From assembly GCA_020746835.1 (NCBI GenBank), contig JAGPNK010000001.1, positions 2,480,001 to 2,544,000 of the forward strand: 64,000 bases of DNA, given 5' to 3'. The notes beneath the pieces are model-generated. The model was not told where the DNA came from and made no database searches. It saw nothing but the letters and a program-made list of their open reading frames with translations. The stretch is from Stachybotrys elegans. Its lineage: Eukaryota > Ascomycota > Sordariomycetes > Hypocreales > Stachybotryaceae. Below, piece by piece: positions 1 through 11,700 of this stretch (positions are counted from its first letter, which is position 1; the number at the start of each line of letters is the position of its first letter). The position numbers and the translations under genes were made by a program.

Positions 1-3000
1 TGCCGATGCGATGTGAAGCCCTTTGAACTACACAAAGCCTACCCTAGACACCGCCGACCACGGCAAGGGAGATATGAGGCTAAAGTACTTTACTAGTCAC
101 GATAACAGGTGAGATACCGATTGTACCCAATAGGGTAGGTGGGTATGCATGTACCAGGCTGTGGACTTCCCCCAACCCTCATCCCGAGTGGCGGTACCTT
201 CCACCGCCCGGGGTTGGCAAGTGCCCAGACCTGACGTAATCACGGGATTGGCGCTGGTCCATGCACTGGGCGGTTCCGGCGGCTGGAAAGAAAGAAGGAA
301 GGAACAAAAAACTCTGTAGAAGAAAGGCATCCGAAATCTGGGTGAGATGGCCGTCAACTGGCGACGGTGTGCGAGCGCTGCCTACACCGTAAATGACAGC
401 TGGAAGCAAAAAATGAAAGACAATGGGATGGAAGCGAGGGCAGCTTGATGCATACATAGACTTGGCCCGGCATGCTGCATCTTGCGCCCGCGCCCGCGCC
501 CGCGCCCACCACCACCACCACCACCACCAGCAGCCGCCTTCCGCTCACCGCCGCCCTTCTGCTTGACACCCAGCCTTCCCTTTCCAGTAGTTCAGCCAAT
601 GCCGGGGAGGGAGAGGACGGGCGTCGATGCGAAATGCAGATTGAGGAATGACTCGCCTCGGACGAAGCAGGACGTGCAGCATGCAGCCCACACATACATA
701 CATACGCAGACACACGCATAAGTACACACACATACACACACACACATGCTGGACCCGGTAATAATGGTCGCGTGATATGAGGCAGAGAAAGAATCAGAAA
801 ATGAAAGAAAAGAAGGTGAAGAAAAAAAGAAGAGAGAAACCTGCCCAGGCAGCCCGGACACACAGCGGCTCGCTCGCTCGAGAATGGACAGAGGACGAAG
901 AGGGTGTGCTCAAAATCCCCGCCGGGCCTATCAGATGACGGCGCTTCCCAGGGATACCCTTTGGTCCGCCTTGATCTCGTGGGGGAAAGAATCGGCGCAC
1001 GGGGGATATCACGATACCCGGTCGTGCGGGCTGGCGAGGAATCAAACGAAACTCTTGGATGAAGATGGTGTGTGACCAGATCATTGCCCATCGTGGCCGA
1101 CGCGCACCGCCCATCTGCCCTTCCATCCATCGAAACTCACCTTTCCCAAGTATGTATGTACTCTGTACACAGTACGCGGTACCTTGTCGAAGGAAAATAG
1201 GTAGTGGTGGTGTGGAAAGAAGCGTCCTATTTGCGCGATTCAGCGCAAGATCCTCACCAAGGGATCCAGATGGGCGACGCAGGATGACATATCGTGCGGC
1301 CGGGATCTCTTGGATGCTCGACGTAACCGCGGAAAGGGGTCCCATAGAATGAATCATTGATCTCTAGCTCTTTATTATTATTGTTATTATTATTGTCGTC
1401 TATGTATATGGTTCATCTGCGAGGTGTGGGTGAGACAATGTTCCGCGCGCGCAGTTTTGGTGCATCAAATGCCCATGCTTACGCAGACCGCATTTTCGCT
1501 TTGGCGTTTCGACTTACATGTTCAAGGTTCATGGTTCATGGTTCACTAATAAAAGCAAAAAGCAAGAAAAAAAAAAGATATCCGACACCGCCAAGTAGCC
1601 GAGACATTTGCAACGACATGTCAGAAGAACATCTCCCTCTGCCGCCGGCAACCCGAGGCTGGCTACTCGCTGGCTGCTGGCTGGCCTCTCTTCTGCTGAT
1701 CTTCTTCTGATTTCCCTCTCCTTCGAAGCTGCTCCCCAGCTGAACGGACATGTTCCGCATGGGTTAGCATATGTGTTGATGTTTTACTCGCTGCGCCCGG
1801 CTTCTGCCCCATCCCCCTTCCACCCATCCCGTTTGCCATTTGCCGTTTCCACCGGGCTGGCTGTCATATGCTACGTTTGCGTGCACCCTGCCAGCCCCAT
1901 GCCTGGGCGATGCGGAGAAGCTCCGGGCGCTGGTGACGTCGATCTGCATTACAAGCTTCACGAACATCTGGAGACGGACGACGTCGAGCGCCGAACAGTG
2001 CCCTTTTCTTTGTTAGCCATTCCACTTCCCACCATCCACCTTGCTTCCATTTGTGCGAAACAGCCTCCTCGGTCCTTGTCAGTGTCAAGGTGGAGCGGGT
2101 ATCATCCCCATTAGAACCAAGGACGGGCGAATTGAGATCCACAGGATGCAGTTATTTAGATCAACAACCAAGGCCATCATCACACGTACGTCTCCTCTCC
2201 TGCGACGGCTGAGCAGAGCACGCTGCCTCTCCACAAAGATGCGACAAGGCATTGGAACCTTGCGGCGTCCCCATCCGCCCTCTGTCTACAGGCGCGCAGC
2301 CGGGAGTCGGGTAGGTTCGGGTTCTGGTATCAAGGAAATCGAGAGGCGCCAAGGCGGCAAATACCGTCTGATCTTCTTCATCTTGCTTCTACATCTGCAT
2401 GCCACATACTCTGCGACTTAAGCCAGCCTAGACACACCCGGGGACTAAAGATAGGTTTCCAGCCGCCCAGATTCCATCCGGTGCCGAAGGCTAGACGAGG
2501 CCCGGCTCTTTTCCCTTCAACCCAACCCATCCTCCTAGTCAACGGAACGCTGACAAGTCGGCAATAATAGCGGGGGGAGGGCATTGCCTGGCATCGTGAG
2601 CTAGTAAGCGCGTGCCGACAGACGGTCCAAGAAGAAAAAAAAAAGGTGGATCGAGGCCGGTGGCCGGGCTAGCCATGCTTCTCGGTTTGCAGACAACATG
2701 AGGCTGACTGACCGCCTCAACGATTCGCCTACGTTGCTCCCAACCCCGCCTACGTGATCCCCTCGGCGTCACCAGAGCGTCAAGCAGGAAAAACCCGTGC
2801 CCCTCCTCCCCGGGAGCAAGACGCTCGCTCACGGAGGTTTCCCGGGCCCGTCCAAGCTTCTTCTTCCCCTCTGAGACCCGGTGGAGGGCGCTGGCCAATC
2901 TCCCCTCTGTTGGTCGATAGCGCAAAAGTGTCGCAACGTTCAAGATCGGCAGCCATCGAGCTTGCGAAGACGTTTCAAAACTCGTATACCGTCGTCTCGC

Positions 3001-3544
3001 GGGGAAAGGGGGGCCGACCAAGTGGTCTGGTCCATCGACTCACCAGGATCATGGGACGAGGCTGGATAAGATGCTTCAATGTACCGTGTACATGCTGCGC
3101 TCTTGCTCCGGACGAGGTGGTAGACATCACGGACGCAGTGTGGTGACGCTATACGCGGCGGTGTGATGCGTGTCTGTGTATTTGCGCATACGTCGTGTGC
3201 CGAAGATGCGTTAGGATGGATCGCGTGATATTGATGTCCAAGAATCAACGAGACTCAGATTTGCTCGTGCAATGGGCAGACCGAACGATGTCCCTAATCT
3301 CCTTGCGCTCTCGTTATCCAACCTTGTAGTACATGACAAGCTGCCAAGTAATGTGCTGTATGGTAAGTTGATGAGCCAAAGCCCAACTGTACAAAAGAGA
3401 CAATAAGACAAAAAGGAGACCCGACAAGGAGAGAAAGAGAGAGCCAAAAAGGGGCTGGTGGTATAACAAAATGGTGGTATCAGACTTTGCCCACTATCTG
3501 TACAATATTATACAACAATATTAGCAGAGACGCCTTCAAGGACA
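1..3544. other. Intergenic region, no supported gene
   Basis: No open frame here reads like a folded protein. The longest frames (up to about 258 codons, minus strand) are built of low-complexity Ser, Pro, Arg and Val runs, overlap each other on both strands and show no recognisable motif. The stretch holds a CA/TA-rich microsatellite near 688-747, a TTATTATTG-type run near 1369-1396 and several short A-runs. It may be downstream or upstream flank of a gene outside the window. I see no tRNA or other structured RNA. Confidence 0.6.
688..747. repeat. CA-rich microsatellite
   Basis: Interrupted dinucleotide and tetranucleotide run (CACA, CATA units) read directly from the sequence. It produces spurious Cys/Val/Tyr-rich frames on the minus strand. 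Confidence 0.8.
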
Positions 3545-4513
3545 TCACCTCCCTTCAATCTTGACTATCCTCTCCAGTGTTCGGAAGCCATCATGCGCGA
3601 AGCCCTTCGTCACGTCAACCTTGAACTGCTTGCCGTCGACCTTGATGATGCCCATCCCCTTGTCGGTCCAGGCGCTCAGCACCCCCTGGAAGAGGGCCTT
3701 GAACGCGCGGATAATCCTGCGAAAGGGCATGGTGAAGAGGTGCTCCATGTCGAACTTGTGGAGGGCGGCCCTGCGCTTCTCCTCCTCGCGTGCAATCTCG
3801 CGGCGCTTCAGGTCCGGCACAAACTCCTCGGGCAGTGAGAAGCGCGTCTTGAGCGCGACGGCCTCCAGGTTTGCCTTGATGACCCTGGGCTTCTTGAAGG
3901 GCACCATGCTCTTCACCGTCAGCTCGAGCTGGGGCTGAGCCGGGGCAGCGGCGACAGCGGCGACAGCGGCCGTAGGCTTTGTGCTTGGGCTGGGCGCCTT
4001 CTTCGTCGGCAGTAGGCGGATGGATTGCACAATGTTGGGCGTCTTTGCGATGAGCCAGAAGCCAATGGATCCAAACATAGCGTAGACGACGGTAAAGACC
4101 CAGCCCACCCATCTACCCGTGCCCTCGGGAGGGTTCATGAGCTGAGGACCCGTCATGACCGTCCATGTGAGGAGGGTGATTCCGCTGGTCCAGCATCCGA
4201 AGTAGAACCAGAAATGCGAGGGCGCCTCGTATAGCATCGTCGGACTCGGCTTGCTGGCCAGGTTCTTGAGAATGGCATATTCGGAGGCGGGGATCTTGGA
4301 GGGGGGCGAAGAAGGCCTCGCGGGCAGCCGTGCCTTTGAAGGACTCGCACTCTTAGCCGCAACTTTGGCAGCAGGAGCCTTGGCTGCGCCGCGAAGGCCA
4401 TTCGAGGTCGACAGGAGACGATTCCGAGCGCAGGAGAAGTCGGCAACCATGGCTCCCGGCCTGAACAAGGGCCGCAAGCCCGGGGCGAAGAGGCCCCTCG
4501 AGCAGCTGAACAT
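3545..4513 (-). CDS. Mitochondrial two-TM protein, TMEM223/Mrx15-like
   Basis: Single-exon gene of 322 aa. The N-terminus is rich in Arg, Ser and Ala with few acidic residues, followed by an Ala/Pro/Lys linker to about residue 90, which fits a mitochondrial presequence. Two hydrophobic segments follow at about 100-122 (Phe/Trp-rich, after YEAPSHFW) and 134-156, then a basic and charged C-terminal domain of about 150 residues ending in a DGKQFKVDV-like strand. Two close membrane spans with a soluble C-terminal domain match the TMEM223 family, whose yeast member Mrx15 helps tether mitoribosomes to the inner membrane. The family assignment rests on layout and weak local similarity, so it is tentative; that it is a mitochondrial membrane protein is better supported. 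It is transcribed divergently from PDX1 with about 720 bases between the starts. Confidence 0.6.
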   Translation of the reverse strand: MFSCSRGLFAPGLRPLFRPGAMVADFSCARNRLLSTSNGLRGAAKAPAAKVAAKSASPSKARLPARPSSPPSKIPASEYAILKNLASKPSPTMLYEAPSHFWFYFGCWTSGITLLTWTVMTGPQLMNPPEGTGRWVGWVFTVVYAMFGSIGFWLIAKTPNIVQSIRLLPTKKAPSPSTKPTAAVAAVAAAPAQPQLELTVKSMVPFKKPRVIKANLEAVALKTRFSLPEEFVPDLKRREIAREEEKRRAALHKFDMEHLFTMPFRRIIRAFKALFQGVLSAWTDKGMGIIKVDGKQFKVDVTKGFAHDGFRTLERIVKIEGR

Positions 4514-5012
4514 GATGTGATTCGGACGCGCAGGGAAACGGATGCGATTGGGTCAATGCGCGTGCGCAAGATGTCGTTTGCCTGCTGCCATTGACCGGGG
4601 ATACTGAGGAGCGGGTGTGAAGCTTCAAGCCACAGCGACGAGTTGAGCTGTCGTTGAAGCTGTCGCCGGAAAAAAGAAGTAAAAAGTGACGATGTAGTCT
4701 GAGGTACCCATGCCGGCCGGCCAGGGGTCCCTTCTAGCACGGACAGCCCCAGGTGGCGTAAATTGACAGACGCTTCGACCCAAACATCTGGAATCCATCA
4801 GCTCAAGACTCATGCCGTGCTAAATAATAAGTTGCAACCAGTGTCTTTTGCATCGAACAACAAGGACATTATTTTGCAGCAACTCCATCTGCCGTCCAGG
4901 TTCGTGCCAATCTCAGACCCTGCATGTGCATACCTGGTCCAGGTAAAAGATTAGAAGGGCTTATCTTATCTCAGCTCAACCAACAACCAAGGGTACATCC
5001 AGGTACCTGCCG

Positions 5013-5017
5013 CCAAT
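5013..5017. promoter_or_regulatory. CCAAT motif in the shared MRX15-like/PDX1 promoter
   Basis: A CCAAT pentamer lies 220 bases upstream of the PDX1 start, inside the divergent intergenic region. CCAAT boxes bound by the Hap2/3/5 complex are common upstream of respiratory genes in fungi. The motif is short and could occur by chance. Confidence 0.3.
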
Positions 5018-5236
5018 AAGTCTCCGTTCCAACCCGTCCAGACAGAGACAAAAAAAAGTCAGGTCCGCCAAAAAAGTCGCGTGGTCCGTGCCCACCCGCC
5101 CATTATCGGGTGCCTTCCCAACAACTTCAAGAAAGCTCTCAACCTTCACACCAACGCTCGCGCAGCGCGTCCTTTCCTACCCGCTTCCACCCTTCAGCAC
5201 CATTCGTCTTCGCCGAGTGGCTCAATTGAGCTCGCA

Positions 5237-6595
5237 ATGGCTTCTTTTGCGGCAGCATGCCGTCTCTCCGCTCGCCTTGCTGGTAGCAGGGCCTCTGCTC
5301 GTGGTACGTTGGCCTAATATTCGCCGACCAAGGGAGAGAGCGCTTTCATCGAGGAAACCGCAGGCTAACCATTGTCCACCGTCTCCCCCAAAACAGGCTT
5401 CACCTCCTCCGCACGATGCCTCGCCGCCCAGAACTTCTCCATGCCTGCGCTCTCGCCCACCATGACAGAGGGTAACATCGCCACATGGAAGGTCAAGGAG
5501 GGCGAGTCCTTCAGCGCCGGCGACGTGCTCCTGGAGATCGAGACGGACAAGGCCACCATGGACGTCGAGGCCCAGGAGGACGGCATCATGATGAAGATCA
5601 TGGCACAGGACGGCAGCAAGTCGGTCCAGGTCGGCACGCGCATCGCCGTCGTGGCCGAGGCCGGCGACGACATCGGCGCCCTCGAGATCCCCGCCGACGA
5701 GCAGCCCAAGCAGGCCGCCGAGGCCCCCGCGCAGGAGTCGTCCTCCCCCAAGACCAGCGAGGTCAAGTCCTCCGAGCCCAACAAGACCGCCAAGAGCTCT
5801 GCCGGCAGCGGCACCTACGAGCACAAGTATCCCCTGCTGCCTTCAGTCGGCCACCTCGTCAAGCAGCACGGCCTCAGCGAGCAGGACGTCAGCAAGATCA
5901 AGGGCACTGGCCCCAACGGGCGCCTGCTCAAGGGTGACGTCCTGGCCTACATGGGCGCCATCAACTCCGAGACTCCCGCCTCGCTCTCCTCCTACTTCGA
6001 GAAGCTGTCCCACCTGGACCTAAGCAACATCAAGGTCGCCGCCCCCAAGGCCCCTGCTGCCCCCAAGGTTGACAAGCCCGCCGCCCCCAAGGCGCCCGTC
6101 AAGGAGATTGTCGAGATCCAGGTCCCCATCTCCATGGAGAACGTCCTCCACGTGCAGAAGAAGATCCAGAAGTCTATCGGCACCTTTCTGCCCCTCTCCA
6201 CCTTCTTCGGCCGCGCCGCTGCCGTTGCCAACGATGACCTCCCCCCCGTCCTTCGTGAGCCTACCCCGAGCGAGCTGTTCGACTCTCTGCTTGGACTGGA
6301 CAAGGCCAAGGGCTACACCGGCTCTCCGGCCCCCTACCTCCCCGAGATCTCCGCCGTCACTCCCGCTTCATTCGCCCCCGCCAGGCCAGCCAAGAAGGCC
6401 GACATCATCGATATCCTCGCCGGGCCAGCAAAGAAGCCCGCCCGCCCGACAGGCATCCCCACCGTCCCTGGATTCTCTAACGGCATCAATGTTTTCAGCT
6501 TGGCGGTGCCCAAGGCCGAGGAGCAGAGGGCGCAGGTGTTCCTCGAGAGGTGCAAGCAAATCTTGGAGGAGGAGCCCGGACGATTGGTGTTGTAA
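5237..6595 (+). CDS. PDX1: Pyruvate dehydrogenase complex protein X (E3-binding protein)
   Basis: Two exons, 5237-5303 and 5397-6595, joined across a GTACGT...CAG intron (93 bases, phase 1), giving 421 aa. The Ala/Arg/Ser-rich N-terminus is a likely mitochondrial presequence. A lipoyl domain follows (FSMPALSPTMTEG, lipoylated Lys in EIETDKATMD near residue 74), then an Ala/Pro/Lys linker, a peripheral subunit-binding domain (about 170-205, with GPNGRLLKGDV) and a long Pro/Ala/Lys region. The C-terminal acetyltransferase catalytic domain of E2, with its HxxxDG motif, is absent, which separates protein X from E2. In yeast, protein X anchors dihydrolipoamide dehydrogenase to the E2 core in the matrix. 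The 3' end faces the convergent CoA-transferase gene. Confidence 0.93.
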
Positions 6596-6914
6596 TGCTA
6601 GGAAATGTTGTTCCTCTGTACCTATACGGATAGAATGTGCAATGGATAGAAATGTCAATTATCTGGTTTGCTTCTTGACCTGTTTTCCACTTCCGATACA
6701 TGCTTGAAGATCTCGACTCAGGGGCCCAGTCGAGCTCTGATGGACTGCCCAGCTACTTGTATGTTACACGCCATCTCAACTCGGAGAATACAAGGCTGCA
6801 GCTAACCGAGCAAGCACTTCAGTACAGAGAATGAATCTATTGCCGCCCAGTGTCAAGCCTCTCATACGAGCAAGGATCCTCCCTCCCCCCGAGTCTAGCC
6901 GCTCTCCTATCCGG

Positions 6915-8796
6915 TCACTGCCGGACCACCTCCTCTTCCACCTCCCAATTCTCCCACGACGGTTCGTCGAACCCATTTGGCCTCGCCGCCCTCGCATGCC
7001 CAACTCTCAGCCCTTGCACGGCCAGCGCCTCCCGCGGCCACGTCATCCGGCCCCCGAACCCCCTGCTCCACGCCTGCTGGACCATCTCGGGCGCAAACAG
7101 CCTCGCGTGGACGCGCTTGAGGCTCTGCAGCGCCCGCTGGCTGACCTCGTCGACCGAGTCGTCGTGGCGCAGGTCGAAGAAGGCCCGGTCGTGCGCCCTG
7201 CGCAGGCGGTCCTGCACATCGCCGGGATACAGACCCAGCGACAGCACGAAGAGGTTGTACTGGCACAGGCTCGTGCGGCAGACCCAAGAGCCGCCCTGCG
7301 TTGCGCGCCGGTACAGCCCTGTCAGCGCGGCGACGCACCCGAGGGCTCCCGTGCCATAGTCGGACATGGGGAACGGTGGCACGATGGGCTCGTCTAGGCG
7401 CATGAACCTGCCCTGCTCCCACGCGACACCCGTGACGCAGTCTGCAATCTGCTGCCACCCTCGCCGAGATGCCCACTCGGCCCCCGCGCTCTCATCGAGC
7501 CCCGAGCCCCCAAAGCAGTCCTCGGCCACATAGACGATGCCGCGCCCCCGCCTACGAGCCAGCTGGACGAGGCTGTCGGGCCCGTACCCCAGCCCTTCGA
7601 GCGCACCGGGACGGTAGCCATCGATGACGACGTCCGTCGTGGCGAGCAGCTCCTCGAAGACGGCGCGGTCCTGCGGGTCGCGGAGGTGCAGCGAGGTCGT
7701 GTGCTTGCCCGTGTTGACGTCGAGCTGGAAGAAGGGCACATCCGGGAGGTGCGGCGACGTGACCTTGAGCACCGAGGCGCCGTGGGCGGCCAGTGAGCGC
7801 CCGATGGTGGGCCCGGCCACGACCCGGCACAGCTCCAGCACACGGATGCCGGTAAGGGCTTGGCGCGGCGGGGAGCCGGCGGCGGCGGCTGCGGTGTGCT
7901 CCGCCTCAAGGAACGGCACCGCTGGCGTGGCGCTTTCCTTCGCATGGACGGTGAAGGCGGGCATCCGGTCGAGGGCCTTGCCGTGACACGTCTGGAGGAA
8001 CTCGGAGTGCCGCAGCGCGGGGACGCCCGCTTGGTCCTCTTTGGCGTTCATCTCCTCGAGCTGCCGCACTGTGAATTGCCGGACGGCCGTGCCGATGGTG
8101 CGGAGGCACTCCCGGTAGTCCTGCAGATCGGGGCGGAAGGGCTCCAGGCCGAGCATCTGCAGCGTCTTGGTCGCCTCGAGGGACCCGTGGATGTGGTAGT
8201 ACGACGCAGGGTCCTTGGTGCGATATAGGTTGGCCGACAATCTTCTATACAAAATTGATTGGGCTCCGTTCAAGTCAGTGTCTTTCCACGTCAGCAATGT
8301 ACCATTTTTCTCGGCGGTTTCCGTTCTCCTTACCTGGTATTCTGTTTCGGATTTCGGGGTCCGACTTTGTCAAGTCGTCGAGCGTCGTCATGTAGCTCGA
8401 CATGAGAGAGCAGGCAGCTTTAGTTACGTCCACCCTGATCTGGGAATCTCTTGCGTCGCATCCATAGCGCAGCTGGGCGATTGTGCTCGCCACCATGCCC
8501 TCGAGAGCGCGGATGGCCGCCGTAGCCTCCTGCTCCTTCAGAGGACATGGGAACAGAGGGACATCGTCGGCAAACCCAGGCGATGTAGTGAAGGACACGC
8601 CGGACTGGAAGCCCAGATACTCTTCCGGAAGCGTATCACGACACATACCCAATAGCCGTACCAGAGCGTCAGATGCACCATTCTCGACCGAGTAGCCATG
8701 CTGAGACGAGCCTCGAGACGAGCGTTCACCGTCGGTCATTCTGAGGGTGCCGAACGCCAAATATTGGTCCAAGTGTAGTAGCAAGGAATGCCTCAA
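6915..8796 (-). CDS. CaiB/BaiF (family III) CoA-transferase-like protein
   Basis: Two exons on the minus strand, 8334-8796 and 6915-8281, with a 52-base intron (donor GTAAGG, acceptor AAG). This gives 609 aa, or 590 aa from the second in-frame Met at 8739. The C-terminal half has the family III core: GIRVLELCRVVAGPTIGRSL, the G(A/S)xVLKV strand, DVVIDGYRPGALEGLG and MSDYGTGALG. Family III enzymes move CoA between carboxylic acids through an Asp-bound intermediate; known members include carnitine-CoA and formyl-CoA transferases and alpha-methylacyl-CoA racemase. The N-terminal half (about 200 residues) is weakly similar at best and may be a degenerate first domain, as in long fungal members. 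The substrate cannot be told. It is convergent with PDX1. Confidence 0.85.
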
Positions 8797-11700
8797 GTCA
8801 ATTGTGGCCCCTACAAGGCGAAGAGCAGTGGTCTTGCAAGGTCCAAATTATTGGGTTTTTTCGAAGCCACACACACTGACGGTGCCCGGACTGGCATTGA
8901 GCAATTATATGAGGATTTGACATCAGTCAAGCTACATGGAAGAAGGCTTGACACCCGCGTTCCGTCCTAAGCGACGTCTCGCACTGAAACAGGCCCCTAA
9001 TGGCTCTTGCTAGCGGAATAAGCATCTGTGCTGACGCTATAGCGACGGTCACAAGACAGTAACATACACGGCATATGAATGCCCATGATGGTTCGCTTCG
9101 CTTGCGCTGGATTGATTTGAAGAAAAGCAGGTAAGCAGCCATGTGACCCGTCGATAGCAGAAGAAAAGGGGGAGAGGGGGGAAAGACGAGCCGAAGAAGC
9201 GTCGATGCAACGGACTCCTAATTCGAGACGAAACCTGCCTGCTGTGGAAGTTGAGGCCGGCGGCTTCCGACGGGACGCACGCAATGCGATGCAGCACATT
9301 TGCCAAATGGGCATGACGCGCATCGTGCGTGCAAGAGCCGCCGAAATGGGCCCACGAGACAGGATGAGTACGGCACAGAAAATGAGGCGAGGCTAGAGAT
9401 GAACATCAGTGCGACAAGTAGTGCAGAGATATCCGGGACCATTCGGATAATGGACCTGAGGGCAGCCGTGGGCTCTCTTACACGAGAGAGGACGTGCTTT
9501 CGAGGTTGGCCGAAGGGTTGACAGATCCTTTGTTGTGCCCTCCTCGACTCGCACATGCCAACCAAAAGTGCATCGACGTCTCGCACTGGCCAGTCCATTC
9601 ACTCTACCACGGTGGCGCTGGCAAGTCTAAGCGAAGACTGGGCGCTGGCTCGAACCATCTGTTTCTCGAATAGATCAGCAGTGCTACACCATGTACTGTA
9701 CTGTATGCCTCAATCTGGGAAGAGAGAGTGAGTACAATGAGGGTAGAAGGCAGCAGAGCGTCCAGCCCTTGGCTGCAGTCAAGAAGCAAAACGGAGCTTC
9801 GCGGCCGGCAACCCGCCTTTGCAGATCCCATTGGTTTATTGTGATATCTCGTGCCGATAAGAGAAGGATGCAGTCAGCGTCACGACGGGTTACACAACCA
9901 CCACGCATTGGACTGGCTAGGGTCAAACCTAGACCTTGTCAAATAGAGCAGCCAAGGAAGTCCAGACTACTTGCTTAACGTCGGCAAGAGCGCAAGAAGA
10001 TAAGAGTGGAATTCCAGGCGTGGGGATGGCAGAGCTGCGTGGAACAGCGGGCGGAGTTTGCACGACGGTGCTGCCTTGCCTGTGGTACCCAAGAGGCCGC
10101 AGGTGAGAGGGTATTGAAGCTGTCATTCGATGGTTGCTCAAGCCATCCTGTGATATGCAGGCGGATCCACAAGCCTATCAGGAGCTTGTTATGGTTACGT
10201 GGAGCGGTCCGAGAGCGGATGATGAACAACAGCCTTGGTCAGGGCCTGCTTCATGGCCGTGGATCTTTTCTCCGTCGTGTCGTCGCTATTGCCCCACTGA
10301 TGAAGCAATAGCCTGATGTACAGAACATGTATGTACAGTACATGACTGCTCAATCGATATTTTTATGTATATCTGAGTGCTGGAGTCGCCGGCTGGGCTT
10401 GCTCTGGGTCCATAATCTGCGCCCACCCACACCGTCATTCCCGTTGCCTCGAATGATAGACGCCCAAGCCATGGATCCAACGGGTATCTGCAGATGCCGA
10501 GGTGGGGGAGGGAGGGTGGTAGAGGTCCACTCGGTCTGGAGGCTTGAACGTTTGTTCGGACTACCGACGATCCTCCTTCGACTCGACCGCCCTACGTTTT
10601 GGCATGTATCAATGACTGGCGAGGCTGAGTAGCGACCATCAGAGTGGTGCCAGCGCATCACTTTCCGTTTAGGGGCATGACTGCATGGTCGGGGGAAAAG
10701 TCCGCTCGAACCAGAATCTCGGGACCGAGACAACAGAGATGGGCTAGTCGTCACAGGCGTCTGTCAAGCCTGGCTTGCCTGTCTTCCAGGTTATCTGACC
10801 GATTCAGGTAAAGCACGCGAGACGCACCGGAGTCCAGCCACTAGCAGTCGCGATCATAACTGCGGTCATGGTCTCAGCATCGTGGCCCATGTTATACCGC
10901 ATGGAGGGTGGGAATGGGCGTTTACGCCACCGGCACTTGCGGCAATGCTGGCCAGGGCAGACCTATTCCTGTGATTGTTGACTGAAATGGCCATGCCTTC
11001 GTCGTAGTCGTCGTTTGAAACCAGACTTGGTTAGGAGAGGGGCAGGGAAACGATGGAAAATGGGCCGAAACCCAGCTGAACGCCCCAGAAGCGCAGGAAG
11101 AAGGCGCGAGCAGAGGGAATTGCAAGACGTCAGGTTGGCATAGAGAGCAGCGGTGTGATGGGCTAAGACGCAAACAAACCAGGATGCCGGATGGAAAGCT
11201 GCATACATTAGTGCTGGTGACCAGGTTGGTCGAATGTCCGTACCTTTTGTGCGTAAACAATAGTAGCCAAGTACCTGTATGTAAATGTCGACAAAGCAAG
11301 GGGAAGATGTACAGTACTCCGGTCACGAAGCTACCTTGCACCTAATATGCATGTCTTCAGCTCGAGCGACGCCACATCGGCCTCTCATTTTGTTTGCGGC
11401 CGGGCGGTCGGTTGATATGAGAGGAAGCTAAGTCTTGGCAGTTGGGCTTCCATCATCAGAGCCGAGCCGATCGACACAGCAAAGAGACAGGGCGAGGGCG
11501 AGACGAGCAAGCCATCTTCCGGATGTTGCCCCCCCCCCCAGCAATATGTGTCTCAATTCCGTCGAGAAAAAGAAAGGTGAATACAGGTCTCGAGCTGGCC
11601 CGCGCCCTAGAAGTGCCCGCCTTGCCGCCTTAAAGCCAAACAAGAGATGGTCTCAAGGCGAGCGAAGGGAGCCCCCTTCGGATGGGAGGAGAAACAAGGT

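Noticed and set aside
354..1357. Minus-strand frames of 258 and 187 codons
   Set aside because: Low-complexity Val/Cys/Ser content generated by a CA-rich microsatellite, two frames overlapping on the same strand, no motif.
2539..3021. 160-codon minus-strand frame
   Set aside because: No domain or hydrophobic pattern, overlapped by plus-strand frames of similar length.
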